Source: CAMYLR01 sp039588915
Lineage (GTDB): Bacteria; Gemmatimonadota; Gemmatimonadetes; JACCXV01; JAHWKZ01
DNA: 27,658 bases
Direction of reading: 5' to 3'
Assembly (NCBI GenBank): GCA_039588915.1
Contig: JBDGYV010000033.1
Location: 1-27,658 of the forward strand
The translations under genes and the position numbers were made by a program. A model generated the notes under the pieces. That model saw only the letters and a list, made by a program, of their open reading frames with translations, was not told where the DNA came from and did no database searches. This document shows positions 15,036 to 21,558 of this stretch, one piece after another (the first letter of the stretch is position 1; every line of letters begins with the position of its first letter).

Positions 15036-15192
15036 CAAAACCTCCTGTTGCGGATGGTGGACTACAGGTTATTTCTCGAGAGACGCTGTGAAGTTGTACT
15101 TCCGGCGACCCGGTGACAATCAATCGCCGTCGGGCCGCCGGAGGTTGGGCTGGCCTTCCATAGACGTCCCAAGCGCGCGCCGCGCTCAATCC

Positions 15193-15695
15193 TCACCTGG
15201 CTTTGTTTGCTTCCAACTCGATCTCGATCATGAACTCTGGCAGGGCGAGTCCTTTGACCTCGAGCCAAGTTCCGGTCGGAAAGTTCTTCGTGTAGATCGA
15301 GTTGCGATAGGAAGCAACCTCGAGGAATCTCGCCATGTCGGTCGTATAGACGTTCTCTACGATCACGTCGTCGAAAAGGTATAACCGTAGTGCTTCAGAA
15401 CCTGGTCGAGATCGGAGTAAGCGTTCTTCATCTGCTGCTCCAGATCGCCGATGGCAATCGGATGGCCTTCATCGTCCATGCTCACCGCGCCCGAGATCTT
15501 GATGTCATCGCCGATCTTCACCGCGTGGCTGTACCCGTAGCTCCTTTCAACCTCGGGTCGCAGCAGGAAGTACTCGGGTGTTTCCGCCTTCGGCTCTTCC
15601 TGCGCCGGTGCGATCCTGCCAGATTCCGGGCCACTGCAGCCAGGAAGGAAAACTGCGCAGAGCATGGCAAGGGCGAGCAGTGACTTCTGATCCAT
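15193..15695 (-). pseudogene. RidA-like (YjgF/YER057c/UK114) lipoprotein gene with a frameshift
   Basis: From ATG 15695 (GGAG seven bases upstream) a lipoprotein signal is read: MDQKSLLALAMLCAVFLPGC, lipobox LPGC. The start of a RidA fold follows (YGYSHAVKIGDDIKISGAVS). The frame stops at 15363, right after HYGYTF. The rest of the fold continues in another frame from about 15372 to the TGA at 15193: FDDVIVENVYTTDMARFL, then FPTGTWLEVKGLALPEFMIEIELEA. Adding one base or removing two at the run TTTT (15377-15374) restores one open frame of about 166 residues. It is either a recent mutation or an assembly error. The substrate arginine of classical RidA (PARxxVEV) is glycine here. It follows the M20 peptidase gene after 71 bases. 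Confidence 0.75.
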
Positions 15696-15766
15696 CGTCT
15701 TTCTCCTCGAGTTCAGGATTGTTCGTCCGTTCAAACCTTCAAGAAAGCTGAGACGAGAGAAGCGGG

Positions 15767-16960
15767 CTAGTCGGCTCGACAGCAATAGCCGAGCGCGGTG
15801 CCGGCCAGCGCTCGGGCACAATGATCGACCGAGTCGAGATCGACCCACTCGACATCCTGGTGCGCACCGTCGCCCGCGGGTCCGAAGACGACGGTATCCG
15901 CACCGCTGGCGCGGATGAGGGCGGCATCGGTCCAGAAGGGCACGCCGATTACCTCGGGCGACTCCCCGCGGTCAGCCGTCACGCACGCCGTCAAGTGTCT
16001 CGCAACGGTGCTGTCGGCGGCGGCCTCGAACGGAACCCGCGATAGCACCGGTTCCACGATCGCCGCGTCCTCCGGCAGGCCTACTCGTGGTGAGCGAACC
16101 ACGGTTTCGACCTCGGAGACGACCGTGGCCTCGGTTTCTCCAGGAATCGTCCGTCTTTCTAGGTCGAGAACACATTCCGGCGAGTAGACCGATGGTCCCA
16201 CACCACCATGGATCAACGGAGCGTGAATCGATGGTGGTCCGACGAGCGGATGCGGGGTGCGGTCGCGCAGGCAGGTTTCGAGCTCTGAGAGTTGGCTGAG
16301 GATCTTGCCCATGCGCATGTTCGCATCGACTCCACGGTCGAAGTCACTGCCGTGACATGCGAAGCCACGCGTGGTGATCTTGAGCCAGGTGAAACCCTTG
16401 TGCGCCAGACACAGGCGCAACTCGGTCGGCTCGGTGACGATCGCGCCGTCGACTGAGTACCGACTCAGTACATCGATTGTGCCGAGACTCGCATCCTCCT
16501 CGTCGGCGACCAGCGCCACGACGAGATCGCCCTTCAGGCGTTGGCCGGACCGAATCAGCGCGGCCACGGCTCCGATGCAAGCGGCGACGGCGCCTTTCAT
16601 GTCGTACGCACCCCGGCCGTAGAGCCGTCCATCCTCGACCCGCGGCTCGAACGGCTGCACCATGTTTCCGGGACCCACCGTATCCAGGTGGGCGTTGAGC
16701 ATTAGCGAGCGACCGCCGCCGACTCCCTTGAGAACGCCGACTACGCTGGATCGGCCGTTAACCGCTTCGTGCAGCTGTACATCCAGGTTCAACTCCGCCA
16801 GGGTTTGCGCAACAAGGTCGGCGATGGATCGTTCACCACGACCGGGCTGACCGTCCGTGTCGAGGAACGCGGGATTGACCGAGTTGCATCGCACAAGATC
16901 GGCGAGCACTCGGCGGTTGTAGTCGCTGTCGATGTCCAGGCTCATGACCGGTTGCACCAC
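15767..16960 (-). CDS. M20-family zinc peptidase/deacylase (ArgE/DapE-like)
   Basis: GTG 16960 has GGAG six bases upstream and lies 16 bases after the amidohydrolase stop; ATG 16945 is an alternative. The 397 residues hold the full M20 metal set: NAHLDTVG, GRGAYDMKGA (bridging aspartate), ADEEDASLGT (general-base and ligand glutamates), VTEPTEL, and a C-terminal GDGAHQDVEW histidine. A dimerisation domain with the HGGVGPSVYSPECVLDLERRT pattern is inserted after about residue 180. Relatives deacylate acetylornithine or succinyl-diaminopimelate, or cleave dipeptides; the substrate here is not determined. There is no signal peptide, so it is cytoplasmic. Together with the neighbouring exported amidohydrolase and RidA-like gene it may take part in breakdown of N-acylated or amide compounds. 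Confidence 0.88.
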   Translation of the reverse strand: MVQPVMSLDIDSDYNRRVLADLVRCNSVNPAFLDTDGQPGRGERSIADLVAQTLAELNLDVQLHEAVNGRSSVVGVLKGVGGGRSLMLNAHLDTVGPGNMVQPFEPRVEDGRLYGRGAYDMKGAVAACIGAVAALIRSGQRLKGDLVVALVADEEDASLGTIDVLSRYSVDGAIVTEPTELRLCLAHKGFTWLKITTRGFACHGSDFDRGVDANMRMGKILSQLSELETCLRDRTPHPLVGPPSIHAPLIHGGVGPSVYSPECVLDLERRTIPGETEATVVSEVETVVRSPRVGLPEDAAIVEPVLSRVPFEAAADSTVARHLTACVTADRGESPEVIGVPFWTDAALIRASGADTVVFGPAGDGAHQDVEWVDLDSVDHCARALAGTALGYCCRAD

Positions 16961-16976
16961 ACGGATCTCCGGCAGC

Positions 16977-18668
16977 TTACTCCGCAGCCCACCCCTCGGC
17001 GGCGTACACGACGCGACCACCGACAATCGTGAGCACAGGTTCGATCGCTTCGAGCCGCCCGGGCTCGACCTCGAACGGGTCTTCCGACAGAACGACGAGA
17101 TCGGCGAGATAGCCTGGCAGGATTCGGCCCTTCTCGTGGTCGGCCAACTCGGCATACGCCGAGCCGCTGGTATATGCGGCCAACGCTTCTTCGACGGTGA
17201 TCTTCTCTTCCGGCACCCAGCCGTCGGGGTTCGCGTCATCCAGGGTCCGCCGCGTCACCGCCGCGTACACGCTGCGCATTGGCTCCAGTGGTGCGACCGG
17301 CCAATCGGTCCCGAATGCGAGCGGAACCCCGGCATCGAGAAACGATCGAAACGGGTACGTCATTTTGGCTCGCTCTGGGCCGATCTTCCGCTCTGCCCAA
17401 CGGCCATCGTCGATGGCGTGGAACGGCTGTACGCTCGCCACCACGCCAAGATCCGCCATCCGTGCGAAATCCTCGCGAGCCATGTGTTGGGCGTGTTCGA
17501 TACGGAAACGGCGATCCCAGGTCGGGTTTTCGTCTTGGATGCGTTCGAACTGGTCGATTACCAGACTGATCGCCGCGTCGCCGATCGCGTGAACCGACAG
17601 CTGCAGGCGAGCGTGGTCGGCGCCCGCGGCGAGTCGGTAAAACGTGTCGATCGGGAGCATCACATCACCCAGGAGCCCGCGGTTGTCGGCGTTGTCGGTG
17701 TAGGGCTCGAACATGTACGCGGTCGACGAGCCCAACGCGCCATCAGCGTACGTCTTGAGGCTCCCCGTGCGAACCCAAGAGTCACCCGATCCGGCAGTGA
17801 CACCGGCTGCGGCCGGCGCGGCCCAATCGCTGAGTGCTGTCCGGCAGTAGAACCGCGCCGACAGCTTTCCCTCTTGTGCGTACGACTCGAGCAGTCGCTC
17901 CCCGGCCGAGCCCGACTCGTAGCACATGTCTTGAACCGTCGTCACGCCGATGCGGGCGGCATGCCCCAGCGCAGCATCCAGCGCTTCGCGGTATTGATCA
18001 TCCGAGATCGGTGGAATCGATGGCCGGATCAGGTCGGCTGCGTCGCGCAGGATCCCCGTCGGCTCACCGTTCGAGTCACGATCGATTCGACCACCAGGCG
18101 GATCGGGTGAAGAGCGATTCACCCCGGCTAGCTCGAGCGCCAACGAGTTGGCTAGGCCGACGTGCCCATCGGGACGCCGGATCCACACCGGGTTCTCCGG
18201 TGTCACCGGATCGATCAAGTCGCGCGAGGGGAGCGGGTGACCGGGCCACCGCTCGTGATCCCACGCCGCGTGTAGGTCGATCCATCGGCCCGGCGGCAGC
18301 GTCTGCGCGTACTCGCCCAACCGGCGCACGAACTCTTCAGCGCTGTCGGATGTCAGTAGATCCGGCGCCAGTAGCGTGAAGCCGCCGTCTATGAAGTGCG
18401 TGTGGGCATCGTTGAAGCCCGGTACGACGCGGTGTCCGCGAAGATCGATCCGGCGGGTCGTGGCACTGACCGGCGCCAACTCGCTCTCCCCCACCCACGT
18501 GATCCGATCGCCGTCGATAACGACCCCAGTAGCGATTGGTTGATCCGGATCGTTGGTCCAGACACGACCGTTTTCGAGCAGAACTGAACCCCCGACGGCC
18601 GGCTGCTGTGCGTTAGTCACCCCCGGGATCGCAAGCGCCAGTAGCAGGTAGAGCGTGGCCCGTATCAC
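16977..18668 (-). CDS. Exported amidohydrolase-superfamily metal hydrolase (YtcJ-like)
   Basis: GTG 18668 overlaps the upstream stop (GTGA). The 563-residue protein begins with a Sec signal (MIRATLYLLLALAIPGVTNA) and then shows the YtcJ/COG1574 amidohydrolase layout: an N-terminal beta sandwich; VPGFNDAHTHF with the HxH metal pair; LKTYADGALGS with the lysine region; SVHAIGDAAIS; RIEHAQHM; and FGTDWPV with the catalytic aspartate. The C-terminal PGYLADLVVLSEDPF completes the beta domain. Family members hydrolyse amides, carbamates or formyl groups on varied substrates, which sequence alone does not reveal. It would act in the periplasm. It lies between a DUF6714-like gene and the M20 peptidase in one tight operon. 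Confidence 0.88.
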   Translation of the reverse strand: MIRATLYLLLALAIPGVTNAQQPAVGGSVLLENGRVWTNDPDQPIATGVVIDGDRITWVGESELAPVSATTRRIDLRGHRVVPGFNDAHTHFIDGGFTLLAPDLLTSDSAEEFVRRLGEYAQTLPPGRWIDLHAAWDHERWPGHPLPSRDLIDPVTPENPVWIRRPDGHVGLANSLALELAGVNRSSPDPPGGRIDRDSNGEPTGILRDAADLIRPSIPPISDDQYREALDAALGHAARIGVTTVQDMCYESGSAGERLLESYAQEGKLSARFYCRTALSDWAAPAAAGVTAGSGDSWVRTGSLKTYADGALGSSTAYMFEPYTDNADNRGLLGDVMLPIDTFYRLAAGADHARLQLSVHAIGDAAISLVIDQFERIQDENPTWDRRFRIEHAQHMAREDFARMADLGVVASVQPFHAIDDGRWAERKIGPERAKMTYPFRSFLDAGVPLAFGTDWPVAPLEPMRSVYAAVTRRTLDDANPDGWVPEEKITVEEALAAYTSGSAYAELADHEKGRILPGYLADLVVLSEDPFEVEPGRLEAIEPVLTIVGGRVVYAAEGWAAE

Positions 18669-19306
18669 GAATCGAAATCCGGGTTGATACTGCGCATAAA
18701 ACGCTCCTCCTCTTTCAGGTGTGTTTTCAAATCCTCTCTGAGAGGAGCGTTCGAAGCTCGATCGAGCCAGTAGCTATCCAGCGCGGCGTCAATCGATTCT
18801 TGGTTCAGCCCGTGTGGATCGGATGCACGTCTGTACTTCAAATACGCGACGATCGCTTGCGCCTCTTCACGGGAGAAGATCGATAATCTGTTCCGCCCGT
18901 AGTCGTACCACGTCATCGCGCCGTATCGCCTGGGGTTCACGAACTCCGACTTTCCCGTCTTGCGCACGAACGTTCCCGACTCGGTTGGAACCTCCACCGA
19001 GATGTCGTGAAAGGCGTGCGTTAGGTGGAACACCGGATCTTCCGTCACGAGCTGTTCCCGCAGATCGGCGATCATGTAGGCCGGCATGTAGAACCGAAAG
19101 GCCGCCTCGGAAAAGAAGTTCAGCGCACCTGCCCCGTCTAGAACCTGTGGGGCGACCGTTTCCCAATCCTCTTGTCCGACAAACGGCCCCACAGAGTCGG
19201 CCGGCTCGCACCCCTCGAAGCTCCCCTGAAGAAAGTGATCGCCGGGGTACTCGTTTGAGCCAAAGACCTCGCGGATCGTTTCGATCACCCGATCCCGATC
19301 GCTCAC
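18665..19306 (-). CDS. Uncharacterised protein, DUF6714-like
   Basis: GTG 19306 has GGAGG six bases upstream and begins two bases after the GAF gene stop. The 213-residue soluble protein has no signal or membrane segment. A central block reads LNFFSEAAFRFYMPAYMIADLREQL, which I associate with DUF6714-type proteins (an EAxFRxYxPA motif). A C-terminal half holds RLSIFSREEAQAIVAYLKYRR and a run of charged helices. The N-terminal 15 residues (DRVIETIREVFGSNEYPG) also fit that group. Function is unknown. Its location between a GAF protein and an exported amidohydrolase gives no direct clue. Confidence that it is a real gene is high because of coupling on both sides. Confidence 0.7.
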   Translation of the reverse strand: MSDRDRVIETIREVFGSNEYPGDHFLQGSFEGCEPADSVGPFVGQEDWETVAPQVLDGAGALNFFSEAAFRFYMPAYMIADLREQLVTEDPVFHLTHAFHDISVEVPTESGTFVRKTGKSEFVNPRRYGAMTWYDYGRNRLSIFSREEAQAIVAYLKYRRASDPHGLNQESIDAALDSYWLDRASNAPLREDLKTHLKEEERFMRSINPDFDS

Positions 19307-19307
19307 G

Positions 19308-19817
19308 TCATGCCTCCGTTGATTGCGGAGGTTTGGTTCCCAGCGCTGTGGCGATCACCTCGAGAAACTCCCGGTCGATCTCGCCAAATGCATCCAGCCA
19401 GTCGGAGTCGATGTCGATCTCGCCGACGACTCCCTCGGCTCTGTGGATTGGGACCACGATCTCCGACTTGGTGGATGGGAAACAAGCGATGAATTCGGGG
19501 CGCTCGGCGACGTCCGCGACGAGCTCGGTCTCTCCAGTCGCAGCGGCCAAGCCGCAGATCCCCTCGCCGATCCCGATGCGGGTGTGCTCGGTCTCCTCTG
19601 GTCCGCTCCAGGCCGAGAGCACCAGATCGTCACCATCGACGCTGTAGATCCCGACCCACGAGTAGTGCTCAAACGCGATGTACAGCGCATCGCACACCCG
19701 TTGCGACGCTTCGGCTAGATCGGGGGCTCGTTCGATCGTGCCCAGCAGCTCGTCCTGCACCGCTTCGTAGGCTGATTTGGAGACCCTGGGCCGCGTCGCG
19801 CTTGGATCTTCGTTCAC
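19308..19817 (-). CDS. GAF-domain protein, free methionine-(R)-sulfoxide reductase-like
   Basis: GTG 19817 overlaps the acyltransferase stop (GTGA), giving 169 residues, the usual size for free-Met-R-SO reductases. The GAF core follows that family closely: SWVGIYSVDGDDLVLSAW, GIGEGICGLAA, then IACFPSTKSEIVVPI and GEIDIDSDWLDAF. Two of the three catalytic-region cysteines of the E. coli enzyme are present (the VCG and IAC positions, equal to C94 and C118). The resolving C84 position, in a GxxAC stretch ten residues before the VCG cysteine, is replaced in PEETEHTRI. It may still reduce free methionine sulfoxide with a different disulfide, or it may have become a ligand sensor. Confidence 0.75.
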   Translation of the reverse strand: MNEDPSATRPRVSKSAYEAVQDELLGTIERAPDLAEASQRVCDALYIAFEHYSWVGIYSVDGDDLVLSAWSGPEETEHTRIGIGEGICGLAAATGETELVADVAERPEFIACFPSTKSEIVVPIHRAEGVVGEIDIDSDWLDAFGEIDREFLEVIATALGTKPPQSTEA

Positions 19818-20608
19818 ACTGCCCCGCTTTCTGCTTCGGCCGGAAGATCCGGCAACGCGTCGCGGATCTCGGTCCACACTCGCTGGCGGAACTCTTCAAG
19901 CCGGCTCTTCTCGTAACCCGCGACATCGACTGGCGGTCGCACGAAGACGTCAATCGATCCCGGTAGGATCCACCACTCGCCTTTCCTCATCAGTTGCTCG
20001 GTCCCGGCGATGGCGACCGGCAGGATCGGCAAGCCGGTATCGACCGCCAGGTGAAAGCCGCCCTTCTTGAACGGTGCCAGCCGACGGTCCATGCTCCTGG
20101 TTCCCTCGGGCATGATCACGAACGACACACCCTCGGCGCTGTTGGCCGCAGCCTCCTTGAGCGCCGCGATCGACTCGTCGCGATTCTGCCGATCGATCGC
20201 GATATGCCGGCTGAGCGCGAACGCCCAACCGAAGAACGGTACCCTTAGCATCTCGTGCTTGCCGATCCATCGCAGATCCCGACTCTTCCCGAGAAGGTAG
20301 TGGAGGGCGGGGATGTCGTACATGCTCCGATGGTTGGCCATCACGATGTACGATTGTCCGGCTACGATGTTGTCCAACCCATGGCCACGAAGGCCTACGT
20401 TCGATCCGCGTAGGATGAACCACACCCAGAACCGCTCATACGCTTTGACCAACCGACTGTTGGGAACGATCGCCGCCGACGGCACGTAGAACACGGCCAG
20501 CCCAACGGTCAGGATCGCCAGCGCGACCCAGCAGTAGAGCGTTCGGATGAGCGCGTACGGCCACCAGAGCATGGCCTTGAGTCCGCCGCGCGGCCGACGG
20601 TCGGTCAC
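19814..20608 (-). CDS. 1-acyl-sn-glycerol-3-phosphate acyltransferase family protein (PlsC-like)
   Basis: The likely start is GTG 20608, overlapping the MinD-like gene stop; ATG 20572 is 12 codons inside and equally without a good ribosome site. The 264-residue protein has an N-terminal membrane helix (residues 20-40). It carries the acyltransferase motifs in order: ANHRSMYD (the catalytic HX4D), GWAFALSRHIAIDR, MPEGTRSMD (usual FPEGTRS) and LPILPVAIAGTEQL. It would transfer an acyl chain to lysophosphatidic acid in the inner membrane to make phosphatidic acid. The neighbouring MinD-like and HD-GYP genes give it an unusual setting, possibly a second copy beside a housekeeping plsC elsewhere. 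Confidence 0.88.
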   Translation of the reverse strand: MTDRRPRGGLKAMLWWPYALIRTLYCWVALAILTVGLAVFYVPSAAIVPNSRLVKAYERFWVWFILRGSNVGLRGHGLDNIVAGQSYIVMANHRSMYDIPALHYLLGKSRDLRWIGKHEMLRVPFFGWAFALSRHIAIDRQNRDESIAALKEAAANSAEGVSFVIMPEGTRSMDRRLAPFKKGGFHLAVDTGLPILPVAIAGTEQLMRKGEWWILPGSIDVFVRPPVDVAGYEKSRLEEFRQRVWTEIRDALPDLPAEAESGAV

Positions 20609-21552
20609 CGGCGAAGAAACCGGCGATCGGTCAGCTGATCCGCCCACGCGATCAGCTGCTTGGAGATCTTGTGCCGAGGGTGGGCGAGGAGGAACGGCTC
20701 GCCAGCGCGGACCGCCCGCGCCACGCGCCGGTTTTCCGGTATCAGGCCGAGCGCCTGGCAAACGAGCCCGAGATTATCCTCGAGCACCGATCGGAACCGC
20801 GTCAGGAACTGCCGGTCCCGACGACTGCGAGCCCGGTTCAGCACCAGTAGCGGTGTGTTCTCCTGCAGGATCCCGGTCACCTCCGGTCGAACCGACGGAA
20901 ACTCGGCCCGCAGGCTGTCGACCAGCCCGGTGATCGTACGATCCCGGACCTCGATCACCGTTCCCGCCGAGCGATAATGATCGAGAATGAAATGCATGAT
21001 CTCCTTCCGATCGCGGAACTCGGTCAACAGTCGCCGTAGCAAGTAGTTCTTGAGGAATCCGTACGCGTTGTGAAACGCTGTCGCCTCAGGGTTTGTCACC
21101 ACCAGCTTGATGTCGCCGAGGAAGAAGAAGTCGAGAGTCGGCGGGGCGCTCCCCGCCGGCAGGTCGAGCACCACGTAATCGGCATCCAACCCCACCAGCG
21201 CCCGTATCAAATCGAGCTTGCGGTCGCGCAGGGGATCTACGGCGGTGATCAGGTCGAATGACCCGGCCACGTAACGCAGGTTGTCGAGTTGGGTCGGCTG
21301 TGAGATCGCGTCCAGATTGTCGGCCCGGCCATCGAGGAAGTCAGCCAACTCGCGGTCGGGCAGCGACTCGCCGAGGAAGAGATTGAGGTTGGATCCGCCG
21401 AAATCGAGGTCGACGGCCGCCACGCGGCGTCCGATGGTGGCTCCGCGCTGGGCCAGCGCCAACGCCAGGTTGGCGGCTAGAAACGACTTTCCGACCCCAC
21501 CTTTGCCACCGCCGATCGCGACGATGACCGGCCCCGGACGGGGGTCAGGCAT
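20605..21552 (-). CDS. MinD/ParA-superfamily ATPase
   Basis: The 315-residue protein opens with the deviant Walker A loop GGGKGGVGKS (residues 14-23, signature lysine 17 and P-loop lysine 22), then AVDLDFGGSNLNLFLG and a Walker B region YVVLDLPAGSAP. This is the MinD/FlhG/ParA type, a nucleotide-dependent dimer that positions cell structures on membrane or nucleoid. The C-terminal third is helix-rich and longer than in MinD. It has no obvious membrane-targeting amphipathic tail, ending in basic QLTDRRFLRR. The ATG comes six bases after the stop of the FtsZ-like/HD-GYP gene and has no ribosome site, so it depends on coupling. It likely works with that protein. It is not a plasmid ParA: no parB or parS is present. 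Confidence 0.85.
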   Translation of the reverse strand: MPDPRPGPVIVAIGGGKGGVGKSFLAANLALALAQRGATIGRRVAAVDLDFGGSNLNLFLGESLPDRELADFLDGRADNLDAISQPTQLDNLRYVAGSFDLITAVDPLRDRKLDLIRALVGLDADYVVLDLPAGSAPPTLDFFFLGDIKLVVTNPEATAFHNAYGFLKNYLLRRLLTEFRDRKEIMHFILDHYRSAGTVIEVRDRTITGLVDSLRAEFPSVRPEVTGILQENTPLLVLNRARSRRDRQFLTRFRSVLEDNLGLVCQALGLIPENRRVARAVRAGEPFLLAHPRHKISKQLIAWADQLTDRRFLRR

Positions 21553-21558
21553 GGAGGA

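Noticed and set aside
15172..15186. Hairpin AGCGCG-CGC-CGCGCT as a terminator behind the RidA-like gene
   Set aside because: The stem is only six base pairs of a simple GC repeat and lacks a T-run on the minus strand.
15363..15380. Programmed -1 frameshifting in the RidA-like gene
   Set aside because: The sequence at the TTTT run does not form a standard X XXY YYZ slippery heptamer in the reading frame, and I see no strong downstream structure. Mutation or sequencing error is simpler.
16932..18110. Plus-strand open frame of 392 codons
   Set aside because: It lies antisense to the amidohydrolase gene, which has signal peptide and metal motifs. The plus-strand product shows no domain and no ribosome site supports it.
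20605..21552. Plasmid or chromosome partition ParA
   Set aside because: No parB gene or parS-like repeats are present, and the neighbours are a signalling protein and a lipid acyltransferase.
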